Made by a program: the position numbers and the translations under genes. Under the pieces are notes generated by a model. That model was not told the DNA's origin. It made no database searches and saw only the letters and a program-made list of their open reading frames with translations. DNA of 27,975 nucleotides from an uncultured Mucilaginibacter sp. (GTDB lineage: Bacteria; Bacteroidota; Bacteroidia; Sphingobacteriales; Sphingobacteriaceae). The stretch lies in contig NZ_CAMLHX010000053.1 in the NCBI RefSeq assembly GCF_946479965.1, positions 1-27,975 on the forward strand, given 5' to 3'. Below, piece after piece: positions 15,304 through 24,736 of the stretch. Position 1 is the stretch's first letter, and each line of letters begins with the position of its first letter.

Positions 15304-17601
15304 TTAAAAAGGGTAGCCGATAGCCAGGTTAAACACCAGGTTTTGACTGCGCCACGCGCTGCTGCCAAAGTCTATCCGGTTGATCACCCAGCGTTGGCCG
15401 TCAGGCAACCACGGTTTGCGTAAAGGGAAGCCGAGATCAGTGCGTACTACCAATACTGTAGCGTCAAAACGTAGGCCTACACCTGCATCAACAGCCAGCT
15501 CCTTCAAAAATGTCTTACCAAAAGCGCTGCCGGGTAAATTAGCATGTGGCTTCATGTTCCAGATGTTACCGGCATCAACAAACACCGCGCCCTGCACTAT
15601 ACTGAACAGCTTGGGCCGCCATTCCACGTTAGCCTCCAACTTGATATCACCCGACGCATCCGGCAGGAAACCAGATTTTGATACCTGGTCGTTAGGCAGA
15701 TTGTAACTTCCCGGCCCCAAAGACCGCGCCCTAAACCCCCTTAAACTGTTGGTACCCCCAATAAAGAACTGTTGGCTGTAAGGCATAATGGTTGAGTTGC
15801 CGTAAGGCAAACCCGCACTTGCTATAAAACGCGCCGCTATGGTGCTTTTTGGTCCCAGTTTATGGTAAAAACGAAGCTCGTTCTCCAGCTTTACGTACTG
15901 GTTAAACGGCGTACCGAATATGGTGCGAACCTTGCCTGCTAATGTATCGGCACCGGTTATCAGCCCAAGCAAATTAGCCGATAGACCGATCTTTGCATTA
16001 TAATACCAGGTGTTGGTCCGCTTGGTCTCCATGGTATTAGTATAGGTATAACTATAGCTAGGCCCAAACGTAAGTTGAGGGTCAATTACATGTGTTAAGT
16101 TAGGGTTCCCCGTGTTATTAATACTTTCGCGGTACTTCGCGGTAACATTCTCCGGGCGCACGTAGTTGATGTTGGTGAGGTTAAGATCGTGTTGGCGGTG
16201 CACATCTGATTTCCACGAGTAACCAAACGAACCATTGAACGAACTTAAGGTATACAGATTAGTGCGGTTGATGAGTGTATAGCCCAAAGTAAGATTGGTA
16301 CGTGGTATATACGCGTTATCATTCTTTGGATCAGTAGGGCTTATAAACCGCGGCCACGATAGGGTAGCGGTACCACCCAGTTGATAAACGTTGTACCCGC
16401 TGTTCTGTCCCGAGAACTGCACATCCGAGCTACCAAACGCGGTTAGCGTTAGGGTCTCGGCGCCTTTAAAAGCGTTCCGGTTCTTCCAGTTGATGCTTAC
16501 TTGTGTACCTGTGTAATTAGCTGATGTGGTACGGCCCAGCACATCAAACTGTAAGGATTTCTTTGGGTACTTGGTGAGGAAATAAAACACATCCAGTTTG
16601 GATGAGTCGGCGGATACATCCTCAAATCTGTTCTTCACATTTCTGAATGGCCCCAGGTTAATAAAGCGGTTAAGGCTGTTGGTATGTTTGGTACGATTAT
16701 AAACCTCGCCCGGGCGCATCAAAACGGTGTTTTTGAAGGCATACGGTGTAACAGATTTACGCGGGTCAATCACATAATACCAACGATATTTAATAGCTGA
16801 ATCCAACTTAAGCGCGGTATCGCGAAGGGAGTAACTGGGATACACATACAAGTTGTTGATGGTGTAAACGCGGCGGGCCCTGTCGGGAGTTGCGGGTTTT
16901 ACCGTTACAAACATGTCTACCTGATGATTTTTTCTGGAACTGTCAACCCGCATTTTCAGATCATCTGAAGAGAAGTAAAAGAAACCCTTTTCCTTAAGTC
17001 TTGCGTCAATACGAAGGCGCTCGGTTTTAATGACATCAAGATTGTATTTATCGCCGGGTTTAAGCAGGGTTTCATCGGCAGTAGCAGCTACAGCAGTATC
17101 TAATATAGCGCTTCCTATGGGAAAGGTAACTTTCCTGATCCTATATCCCGGCCCCGGAAAAACAGCGTAAATGGCTTTGGCAGATTGCCCTTTGCTAAGG
17201 GTATCACCACTAACCTGCGCCTGAAAATAACTTACATTCTGCAAACGGTTTTGCAAAACGCTGCTGTTCTTTTCCAAATCAACCTGGCTCACCAGTACAG
17301 GTGGCTCGCCAAATTTGGTGTTAAGCCAATGTTTAAGGCCGCTAACTTTGTTTGTACGCGTTTTATTATATATCCACAGTTTAATCCTTAAGCCGAAAAT
17401 GGACGAATTGGGCTTAGGCCTTAGTAAGGTCTTAAGATCATCAGTTAGTACTATACGTTCGTTTTTGGTGGTATTAGTATCAGCAGCAATATTTACCTTG
17501 GCCCCGGTATATAGCTTTTCGTTTTTGGGCAAATATTTAGTATTGCTACAGGCGTGTAGCGCCAGTGCGAAAATTAAAAGATATTTTATTTTTTTTATCA
17601 T
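15304..17601 (-). CDS. tamL: TamL, lipoprotein TamA/BamA-family outer-membrane assembly protein
   Basis: A 765-residue Omp85-superfamily protein. The N-terminus MIKKIKYLLIFALALHACSN has a lipobox with Cys18, which distinguishes the Bacteroidota TamL from proteobacterial TamA. POTRA-type domains occupy about 35-345 and the 16-stranded barrel about 350-765. The loop-6 signature is present as GGTNSLRGFRARS, with RGF at 621-623, and the chain ends in aromatic Phe (NLAIGYPF), a typical outer-membrane insertion signal. It lies 41 bp downstream of tamB on the same strand, so the two are co-transcribed. The complex is expected to link the inner and outer membranes and assist outer-membrane protein insertion or phospholipid transport. 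Confidence 0.92.
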   Translation of the reverse strand: MIKKIKYLLIFALALHACSNTKYLPKNEKLYTGAKVNIAADTNTTKNERIVLTDDLKTLLRPKPNSSIFGLRIKLWIYNKTRTNKVSGLKHWLNTKFGEPPVLVSQVDLEKNSSVLQNRLQNVSYFQAQVSGDTLSKGQSAKAIYAVFPGPGYRIRKVTFPIGSAILDTAVAATADETLLKPGDKYNLDVIKTERLRIDARLKEKGFFYFSSDDLKMRVDSSRKNHQVDMFVTVKPATPDRARRVYTINNLYVYPSYSLRDTALKLDSAIKYRWYYVIDPRKSVTPYAFKNTVLMRPGEVYNRTKHTNSLNRFINLGPFRNVKNRFEDVSADSSKLDVFYFLTKYPKKSLQFDVLGRTTSANYTGTQVSINWKNRNAFKGAETLTLTAFGSSDVQFSGQNSGYNVYQLGGTATLSWPRFISPTDPKNDNAYIPRTNLTLGYTLINRTNLYTLSSFNGSFGYSWKSDVHRQHDLNLTNINYVRPENVTAKYRESINNTGNPNLTHVIDPQLTFGPSYSYTYTNTMETKRTNTWYYNAKIGLSANLLGLITGADTLAGKVRTIFGTPFNQYVKLENELRFYHKLGPKSTIAARFIASAGLPYGNSTIMPYSQQFFIGGTNSLRGFRARSLGPGSYNLPNDQVSKSGFLPDASGDIKLEANVEWRPKLFSIVQGAVFVDAGNIWNMKPHANLPGSAFGKTFLKELAVDAGVGLRFDATVLVVRTDLGFPLRKPWLPDGQRWVINRIDFGSSAWRSQNLVFNLAIGYPF

Positions 17602-17642
17602 AGATCAATTGATCGTTAACGAGTCACATTGCTGCCGGCGTT

Positions 17643-20600
17643 TTAGTTTACCTTTACCGAATCCATTTTTATAGGTTGCGATTCCGCTTTCTTATTTTGT
17701 ATATCCTGTTTAATATCCTTTTCCTCTTCCTTGCGCTTTTCCCGTTGTTTGTATTTTTTCTGCGCCTGTCTGTCTTCCCTGCTCCGCCTGAAGATCTGTA
17801 TAAAGCGGTTGTAATCTACCGTCAGGGTAAAGCCAACGCCGGTTTCAATTATCTGTCCTTGTATTACAACGTACTGTTCGCGGCGGTAGGCGCGGATGGT
17901 ATACCTGCCATCCTTACTTAACTTATAATTTACCGAAAGGTTTCCCGCTATGTTGGTGGTTTTCTCACCTTGCTGCGCACCTTCCAGGTTAAAGTTGTTG
18001 CCTACGGAAACTGTCAGCCTGTCATCAAGGAAACGTTTGGATAAGCCCACATTCAAATCCGTTCGGTTAGTAGCGGTGCCCGATGCATAGTCCTCGCCGG
18101 ATGTCAGGCCGAAATCAAGGTCGACTCCTTGTATCAGGTCACCAGCAAGCTTGTTCAATTGATCGGATAATAAACCACTCACACTATTACGTACTACACT
18201 GCTTACTGTAGTACTACCCCCCTGGCTCGCCAGTGGATTATCGCCAATAAAGTGCCCAAGCACCAGCACGCCCAACACCTGTTTATTTAATTCATTAGGA
18301 TCCTGTCGTATCTGGCTTAGCCGCGAATTAATTGTAGTAACAACCGTTGGTGATACTGTGTAGGTGCTATCAGGCAATACAATATCAAAACTGATATCGG
18401 GCTTCATCAGTTCGTTTTTTAAAGCCAGATTCACATTAAAGGGCAATTTTTGCTTGTATTGTACCTGGTTCTCAGTGCCTGGTAACTGATCGGCTACCAG
18501 ATCAATTGGAGGCACATTTGCAACATATGTAGCAGTAAGATCAATATTGGCGCTGGTTGGGTCTCCGGTCCAGGTAATAGTACTGCCTTTTTTGAAATTG
18601 AAAGTGCGTTTAACCGTAGCGTATGAGAGGGCATAAGATCCTTGCTCCACCTCGTAGGTACCTGTAAGACTTATCTTTCCGCTCTTATCTATTCCCCCAT
18701 TCAAGTTAGCCGCACCACGCAAATGTACCACGTCGCCATTACGTTCGTCAATAACAATGTTAAAGTTTGCTTCCTTTTTTACGATGATGGTCGCCGTGAC
18801 ATCCATGCCCGTAAGTTCAGATTGTTTAAGCGAATCTAATTGACGCGCTATCAGGATAGAATCCAGTTTTTCAGAACTTTCATCAAAGAATTCAACCACT
18901 CCTTTTCTATCCTCTACGCCAGGGTCGTTGGTAGGTAATACCACGGTTAAATCGGTATTCTCTGCTACGGTTATCCTTGCATCAACAACGGGTAAGGCCT
19001 GTGTTCCGCGAATTTTGATACTGGTATTAGCTAAATATAGCTTACCATAGTATAGTTTATTATCAGCGCGGGTGGAGTTCATTACCCTGAAATTATCAGC
19101 GTTGATATCCAACCCGAACCTGAAATCGGTAAATGTTTTAGTATACAGTGTTCCGCTTATAACTGCCTTGTTGTTGGTTGAATCTACCAGCGTAAAATCA
19201 TTAAAGACTATCCCTTCTTCATTAAAGGTTATCCGCTCGCGCGGCATGGTAAAGTAGGAGTTTAACATGGATACATTAAACCCTACATTATTAAAATTCA
19301 CATCGCCTCGAACAGCAGGGGCACTCGTGGTACCTGTTATCCGTAATGTGCCGGTGACATCACCTTTGGAATTACGTATAGCGCCGAAACTAAAACCCTC
19401 AACGCTCTTTACGTTGAGCTTAACAATATTAAGTGTCATATCCAGTTTACCCCATGGCTCAGTATAATATAATCCGTTCAGGTCAACCTGATTGCCTTTC
19501 CCGGTTATGCTCATGTTAGCCGCGTAAGCATTGGCTGTTTGGTTGTTTACCTTTAGGGCGATGTTGCCAACGGTGTCACCTTTAAAACTGAAATCGGCCA
19601 CATTTAAATTGGCTGTAAATTGTGGTGTAGCAGCCTTAAAATCGCTTACCCTCGCCTCGCCATTGATAACGCCACCTACTTGTAATGAATCTTGCTGGGC
19701 TATGGTAGTAAGCGTTTCAATATGGAAATTGCGGAAATTGACGGTAATAGGCGAGTTCATTTCAACTGAACTGCTGTTAATACTCAATACCTGGTCGGCG
19801 TTGGTCAGGGTTAAATTTCGGGCATTTATTCCTTTATTTCCGAACAGTAACGCGTTGTCAGCATTTACAGCCCAGGCCACATAATTAAGCAGCAATCCGT
19901 TCTGCGCAAAGCTGAACTGATATTGATTAGGCAAAACGCTCATTGCGCCCGCTATGCGGTACCGTTCTTTTTTCTCGATGTCGCGCACCTGTAAGTTGAT
20001 ATTGAGTTTATTGTTTTGCGCAAAGCCAGTAACGCTGGTATTAAGCAGATCGATAGATGATGAAGCTTTTATCTCTTCGGCGGTTAAACTGTAATTTAGC
20101 GCGTTATTACCTGTATTAATATTCAGCCTGGTATTGTTGATAATATTGCTACCATAAACAACTTTTGGTATAGAGCCGTTAACTACCAGCTCGCCGGTGG
20201 CGCTATTAAATCTGCCGGTGATGTTTACCGGATCCAGCTGTTTCAAATCGGGCGCGAATTGCTCAAGCAAAGGCGTTTTTACAACGCGTATGCTAAACCT
20301 TGCCTGCTGTGGTTGATAGCCCGGTTTGGCGGTAGCAATAGTTGCTACGCCGGTTGTCGCCAGGCCGGTGTCAAAATATTTGTTGATCACATCCTGCAGG
20401 GCAGTTCCTATCTGGGTAAGCTGGTACTTTCCGCTCATGTTGAATGACACAATGGACGATTTTAATGCCAGCGTACTGCTATCGGCATTTGCGGTTGATA
20501 TCAGGCTGACGGTATCCATCCTTATCCGCTGGTCTTTATTCACTACCAATAGATCGGTGGCTTTTATGATGGCGTTCAAATAATCCGGATCAGCAGTTGG

Positions 20601-22793
20601 TATATCTGCAATTATTTTACCGTGAATACGCATTACGTCTTTTGTAAAGCCAAGTTTTTGAAGATCAAGGCTATCAATCAAGAATGTTCCGCCCACAGAT
20701 GGATACTTTCTGTTCATATTGGCTTTGGCATCCATCGCGAAGGAAATATTAGGGTCGCGCATGGTTGCTTTGGCTGTATAGCTGCCGTTCGTGCCGGTGG
20801 CTTTTACAGCAAGGTTTTTATAGGTGTAACCCTTAACGTATGCCGACGCCACATTACCATCAAGGTTAATGCTTGCAGTTTTAGGATCAAACCCACGGCC
20901 TTTGACTTTGGCGGTCATGGTTACCATGCCTACCATCTGAGGCTGCTTAGTAAGCGCGCCGATATTTAACTGATTAGCTTTTATATCGGCGGAGTAAGTG
21001 GCATTTTTAGTGCTGGCCCCGTTTTTTAGGGATCCAACCAGATCAACAGCGCCGTAACTTGACCGCAGGTTGAGCTTGGTATTAAAACTATTCATGCTTC
21101 CCTTAAAAGTACCCTTAAGGTTCATGGAAGCCGGTATACTTACGTTGGATGGAATAATTCCTGCGGGAATTAGCTTTACAATATCGCCGCTGGTCGTCCT
21201 GAAATCGGCAATGTTAACATCGAAATAAGCCTTGTTCATATCAGGTAAACCCTTAAGCCTTCCTGATGCTTTTATATACGTATTGCCGAACCCGCGGACC
21301 TCCAGTTGCGGGATATTAAGGTTATCAACCCGACCTGCCATTCGCCCATCAATACGGATAATCGCGTTTGGCGAACTCTTAAATGGTTCTATGCTTTGCA
21401 TGGTCGGTATCAGTAATAAAACATCCTTGAGCGCCAATTTGCTGCCGTTGAGGTTGGCGTTAATGTAAAGCTGACCAGCGTTTTTAGTGATGGCTTCAAT
21501 TGAAGGATAAGTAACGTGTACCTGTTTTTGTATAACGGTTTGCGGTGTTTCAAACAACAGGTCGTTCATATATGCGCTTTTCGGCCCGTATAAAAATGCC
21601 GTACGGAAGTTTTTAACTATCAATCCGCTTTTCTCATTAAAAGTTACCTGGTTAACCTTACCTGAAATTGTATCCGGGCTGTAAGCCAAATCAGTAAGAT
21701 TTACATTGAGATTGCGCAGGTGCATGTGTGCAAAATCAACGCCTTTACGCAAAGGGGCTTGTGCATCGTTGTCAAACTTAATATCGTTATCAACCAAGCT
21801 AACTTTACCAAGCGACGCGCGCCATGCTGATTTATTTGGGTTTGATGCCAGTGTATCCAGCTTCTTAATGGCTTGTTCCACAGCCTTAGTAACCGTTTTA
21901 GGCTTGGCAAATCTTAGTGCACCGCTAGAATTATTAAGCTCGATATTTTTAACCGCTACGTTTTGGTTTTTCAGGTCGATCTTATCCATTTCCACTAAAA
22001 ACTGACCCAGATCAACACTGGCATCCATTTCGGCACCGCGATAATCTATTTTAATCTTTTTCAGATCAATAACGCCAAGGCTGAGGGCAAGATTCAAGGG
22101 CGCTACAGCGGTATCAACATTGGCTGTTTGGTTTATAGTCGAACCGGCCGGTGTTTGTATTATTGTGGCATTAACATTTGACAGGTTGATACGTGGGATG
22201 CTGAACTTCATTTTATCCATATCAAACTCCTTGATACGGGTATCGAAATGGCCAAGATAGAATTTTACGTCGTTGCCTGTGGAGAGGTCTTTATAGGATA
22301 CATTGATACGATCCAGTATGATCTTATTAACAGAGAACTTCATGGTTGAGGTAGTATCCTCCGGTTTTGGTTCTTTCTTTTGTTCGCCTGCAAAGGCTTT
22401 GATAATGTAGTCGAAATTAAAAACGCTATCTCTGCCGCGGTATATTTTAGTAGTGATACCGTCAAGATTGATCTCGTTTATTTCCACTTCGCTGTTTAGC
22501 AGTTTCAGCATACTGATGTCAACCTTCAGTTTATCGCCGGCTAAAAGGGTGTCTTTTTGCTCATCTTCAAAATAAACATCTTCTAACACCAATAATTTAG
22601 GAAGGCCCAGGCTGATGTGCCCGATCTCGACCTTAGTGTGAATTTTATTTTCTAAAAAAGTTACTGCTTGGTTTTTTGCAAAGTTTTGTACGGCCGGAAC
22701 TTGTATTAAAACAACTACAAGCAACACCAAAATGATGACACTCGCAATTATCCAAAGAATGGTTTTTAAAGCTATACGTCCAAATCGTCCCAA
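17643..22793 (-). CDS. tamB: TamB, translocation and assembly module inner-membrane/periplasmic protein
   Basis: About 1716 residues. One N-terminal transmembrane helix (about residues 8-30) is followed by a very long repetitive beta-rich periplasmic region of AsmA/TamB type. The TamB C-terminal domain (DUF490) covers roughly the last 450 residues, including the motif NFNIVIDERNGD near residue 1341. A highly charged tail (REDRQAQKKYKQREKRKEEE) closes the protein, an unusual feature. The open frame begins with a TTG at 22841, with no ATG before the helix. I prefer the TTG at 22793, giving MGRFGRIALKTILWI, because family members begin with this RF.RI.LK..LWI pattern, and because 22839-22847 looks like a -7 element (TACTATTTG on the minus strand). 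It is the first gene of the tamB-tamL operon and is divergent from manA. Confidence 0.9.
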   Translation of the reverse strand: MGRFGRIALKTILWIIASVIILVLLVVVLIQVPAVQNFAKNQAVTFLENKIHTKVEIGHISLGLPKLLVLEDVYFEDEQKDTLLAGDKLKVDISMLKLLNSEVEINEINLDGITTKIYRGRDSVFNFDYIIKAFAGEQKKEPKPEDTTSTMKFSVNKIILDRINVSYKDLSTGNDVKFYLGHFDTRIKEFDMDKMKFSIPRINLSNVNATIIQTPAGSTINQTANVDTAVAPLNLALSLGVIDLKKIKIDYRGAEMDASVDLGQFLVEMDKIDLKNQNVAVKNIELNNSSGALRFAKPKTVTKAVEQAIKKLDTLASNPNKSAWRASLGKVSLVDNDIKFDNDAQAPLRKGVDFAHMHLRNLNVNLTDLAYSPDTISGKVNQVTFNEKSGLIVKNFRTAFLYGPKSAYMNDLLFETPQTVIQKQVHVTYPSIEAITKNAGQLYINANLNGSKLALKDVLLLIPTMQSIEPFKSSPNAIIRIDGRMAGRVDNLNIPQLEVRGFGNTYIKASGRLKGLPDMNKAYFDVNIADFRTTSGDIVKLIPAGIIPSNVSIPASMNLKGTFKGSMNSFNTKLNLRSSYGAVDLVGSLKNGASTKNATYSADIKANQLNIGALTKQPQMVGMVTMTAKVKGRGFDPKTASINLDGNVASAYVKGYTYKNLAVKATGTNGSYTAKATMRDPNISFAMDAKANMNRKYPSVGGTFLIDSLDLQKLGFTKDVMRIHGKIIADIPTADPDYLNAIIKATDLLVVNKDQRIRMDTVSLISTANADSSTLALKSSIVSFNMSGKYQLTQIGTALQDVINKYFDTGLATTGVATIATAKPGYQPQQARFSIRVVKTPLLEQFAPDLKQLDPVNITGRFNSATGELVVNGSIPKVVYGSNIINNTRLNINTGNNALNYSLTAEEIKASSSIDLLNTSVTGFAQNNKLNINLQVRDIEKKERYRIAGAMSVLPNQYQFSFAQNGLLLNYVAWAVNADNALLFGNKGINARNLTLTNADQVLSINSSSVEMNSPITVNFRNFHIETLTTIAQQDSLQVGGVINGEARVSDFKAATPQFTANLNVADFSFKGDTVGNIALKVNNQTANAYAANMSITGKGNQVDLNGLYYTEPWGKLDMTLNIVKLNVKSVEGFSFGAIRNSKGDVTGTLRITGTTSAPAVRGDVNFNNVGFNVSMLNSYFTMPRERITFNEEGIVFNDFTLVDSTNNKAVISGTLYTKTFTDFRFGLDINADNFRVMNSTRADNKLYYGKLYLANTSIKIRGTQALPVVDARITVAENTDLTVVLPTNDPGVEDRKGVVEFFDESSEKLDSILIARQLDSLKQSELTGMDVTATIIVKKEANFNIVIDERNGDVVHLRGAANLNGGIDKSGKISLTGTYEVEQGSYALSYATVKRTFNFKKGSTITWTGDPTSANIDLTATYVANVPPIDLVADQLPGTENQVQYKQKLPFNVNLALKNELMKPDISFDIVLPDSTYTVSPTVVTTINSRLSQIRQDPNELNKQVLGVLVLGHFIGDNPLASQGGSTTVSSVVRNSVSGLLSDQLNKLAGDLIQGVDLDFGLTSGEDYASGTATNRTDLNVGLSKRFLDDRLTVSVGNNFNLEGAQQGEKTTNIAGNLSVNYKLSKDGRYTIRAYRREQYVVIQGQIIETGVGFTLTVDYNRFIQIFRRSREDRQAQKKYKQREKRKEEEKDIKQDIQNKKAESQPIKMDSVKVN

Positions 22794-22992
22794 TTTTACG
22801 GCTGTTTCAAGGGTTAAGTACTCTATGTGTAATATAAACAAATAGTATGCTAAAAGTTTGAGCTATTTTGCGATGATTTATACTTAAAAGGTGTCAAAAA
22901 TTAAATAATTGAAAACAAAATCAGTAAAAAAGGAATATTATAGACCATAGAAATAAATAACAATACTTAATTAGGGAAATTTTCATATTTAC

Positions 22993-23000
22993 TACCTTAG
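22993..23000 (+). promoter_or_regulatory. Putative -7 box of manA
   Basis: TACCTTAG resembles TAnnTTTG with one mismatch, 16 nt before the ATG at 23017. No clear -33 TTTG is present. The predicted leader is about 10 nt. Confidence 0.3.
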
Positions 23001-23016
23001 CCAAAAACCATCTGTT

Positions 23017-24000
23017 ATGTCGCAAACATTATATCCGCTAAAATTTAAAACTATTTACAAAGACAAGATTTGGGGTGGCCAAAAGATCAAAACCTATCTG
23101 CATAAAGACTTTGGCAACTTACCCAACTGTGGCGAAACCTGGGAGATATCGGGTGTTAAAAGCGATGTTTCTGTAGTAGATGGCGGCGCGCTGGATGGCG
23201 AATCGCTGGCCGACTTACTGGAACAATACGGTGCAGAACTGGTAGGGCAGAAGGTGTATGATCATTTTGGTAATATATTCCCCTTGCTGGTAAAGTTTAT
23301 TGATGCTAACGAGGATCTTTCAATACAGGTGCATCCGGATGATAAGCTGGCCAAAGAGCGCCATAACTCTTTCGGAAAAACGGAGATGTGGTACGTTATT
23401 GAAGCCGACCCAGGTTCTACATTAATTGCAGGATTCAATCAGGAGTTAACACAGGAAAAATATCTGGAGGTGTTTAACAGCGGACATTTAACAGATGTGC
23501 TGAACAAGGAAGATGTAAGTGCCGGTGATGTTTTCTTTTTACCTGCCGGACGTGTGCATACCATAGGCAAAGGTTTATTGATAGCCGAAATTCAGCAAAC
23601 ATCAGATATCACTTACCGTATTTATGATTTTGACCGTGTTGACGATAAGGGCAACAAACGCGAGTTGCATGTAGAGGAGGCCTTGGCGGCAATAGACTAT
23701 AAATTCTACCCTGAATATAAAACCAAATATCAGCCTGAAAAGAATGAGACGGTGTATTTGGTTAAATGTCCTTATTTTACTACCAATATTTTAGATTTTA
23801 CCGAGAATACTTCCAAAGACTACAGCGGCCTTGATTCGTTTGTGATTCATGTTTGCGTTGAAGGCGCTTACACCATAAAATGTAACGGCGAAACTTACGC
23901 GGTCAAAATGGGCGAGTGTATACTGCTACCTAAAACCATTGATAGAATAGAAATTGAAACCACAACGGGCTTTAAGATATTGGAGAGTTTTATCGAGTAA
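23017..24000 (+). CDS. manA: Class I mannose-6-phosphate isomerase (zinc cupin)
   Basis: A 327-residue enzyme interconverting mannose 6-phosphate and fructose 6-phosphate, feeding GDP-mannose synthesis or mannose catabolism. The metal-site residues are visible: Gln104 and His106 in IQVHPDD, Glu123 in GKTEMWYVIE, and His181 in PAGRVHTIGKG. The segment IAEIQQTSDITYRIYDFDR (189-207) is a family hallmark. The length fits the short Bacteroidota/Bacillus form (about 315-330) and not the longer enterobacterial enzyme. The gene is monocistronic, divergent from tamB and ended by the second copy of the long inverted repeat. Confidence 0.95.
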   Translation: MSQTLYPLKFKTIYKDKIWGGQKIKTYLHKDFGNLPNCGETWEISGVKSDVSVVDGGALDGESLADLLEQYGAELVGQKVYDHFGNIFPLLVKFIDANEDLSIQVHPDDKLAKERHNSFGKTEMWYVIEADPGSTLIAGFNQELTQEKYLEVFNSGHLTDVLNKEDVSAGDVFFLPAGRVHTIGKGLLIAEIQQTSDITYRIYDFDRVDDKGNKRELHVEEALAAIDYKFYPEYKTKYQPEKNETVYLVKCPYFTTNILDFTENTSKDYSGLDSFVIHVCVEGAYTIKCNGETYAVKMGECILLPKTIDRIEIETTTGFKILESFIE

Positions 24001-24020
24001 GGGCCTGCTCTAGACTAATT

Positions 24021-24088
24021 TGTCATTGCGAGGTACGAAGCAATCGCGAGCTTTTTTCCATGCGATTGCTTCGTGCCCTGCAATAACA
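24021..24088. repeat. Long inverted repeat (REP-like), copy 2
   Basis: Arms at 24021-24047 and 24062-24088 match at 23 of 27 positions, with a 14-nt spacer. The left arm differs from the left arm of copy 1 (3554-3580) at one position. It fills the gap between the convergent manA and YdeI-like genes and ends directly against the stop codon of the latter at 24089. It could serve as a bidirectional 3'-end structure. Confidence 0.9.
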
Positions 24089-24700
24089 TTATTTATACTT
24101 CCAATTCCTGGATTTTCCTTCTGTTAGCCATTCAATAGCTGTGGCCATTCGTTTTTCGCGGGTGGCTTCTGTTTTGGCCTCGGTTATCCACTCCAGGTAT
24201 TCCCTTTTATGCGAAGCGCTGAAACCTTGAAAAGTCGCCATTGCAGCGGGCTCCTCTGACAATACTGCCGCGAAATAATCGGGCATTGGTATTTCAGCTT
24301 TTGGTTTAGCCGTTGTGGTCTTTAAGTTGCCTTTAATGCCGTTCTCGTTTAATGCAACTGCTTGCACAATAAAATCCACCAATACCTCATCGGACGGTAA
24401 ATCATCCAGCGATGTAATACGGCCAAAGCTGCCCGCTGCTGCCTGTTCGCCGGCATCAATAATACCCTTCGGGTCATTTAAAGCGGATGCTTTCCAAAAC
24501 CCAAAAGCCGCATGTTGTTTGAAAGATGCCATCTGGCAAACCGGGCCCTTATAGTCAAAAAAAGGCATGCCCCATTTTACGGTTTCTGTTATTTGTGGGG
24601 CGGCACCATGCACCAGCTGACGGATATGCCGCAGGATTGGTTTGGCAAAGTCGGCCGCTTTTTCAATGTAAGCATCTATGCGTGGGTCGTATTTTTCCAT
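24089..24700 (-). CDS. YdeI/OmpD-associated family protein with DUF1801 domain
   Basis: A 203-residue cytoplasmic protein. The first part (about 17-115) is a DUF1801/YdhG-like domain with VKWGMPFFDYKGPVCQMASF at 41-60 and FGFWKA at 66-71. The C-terminal part (about 137-198) is the YdeI/OmdA domain with ATFQGFSASHKREYLEWITE at 155-174 and REKRMATAIEWL at 181-192. The biochemical function of the family is unknown. The ATG sits 3 nt behind a -7-like box (TACCTTGG), suggesting an extremely short leader. The gene follows the 161-residue protein gene with a 36-bp gap. Confidence 0.9.
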   Translation of the reverse strand: MEKYDPRIDAYIEKAADFAKPILRHIRQLVHGAAPQITETVKWGMPFFDYKGPVCQMASFKQHAAFGFWKASALNDPKGIIDAGEQAAAGSFGRITSLDDLPSDEVLVDFIVQAVALNENGIKGNLKTTTAKPKAEIPMPDYFAAVLSEEPAAMATFQGFSASHKREYLEWITEAKTEATREKRMATAIEWLTEGKSRNWKYK

Positions 24701-24703
24701 ATA

Positions 24704-24711
24704 CCAAGGTA
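24704..24711 (-). promoter_or_regulatory. Putative -7 box abutting the start codon of the YdeI-like gene
   Basis: The minus strand reads TACCTTGG followed by TAT and then ATG. This junction is 12/14 identical to the one at 25220-25233 (TAACTTTGTATATG). The box matches TAnnTTTG except at one position, and the -33 position shows only TCTG. Confidence 0.35.
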
Positions 24712-24736
24712 AGTATTTTTGGAAATAACAGATTGA

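Noticed and set aside
19072..21468. Several open frames of 60-117 codons on the plus strand within tamB
   Set aside because: They are antisense shadows of the TamB reading frame, with no upstream signals or recognisable domains.
22794..22841. Upstream TTG start of tamB
   Set aside because: It lies in a -7-like sequence and the added residues do not resemble TamB N-termini.
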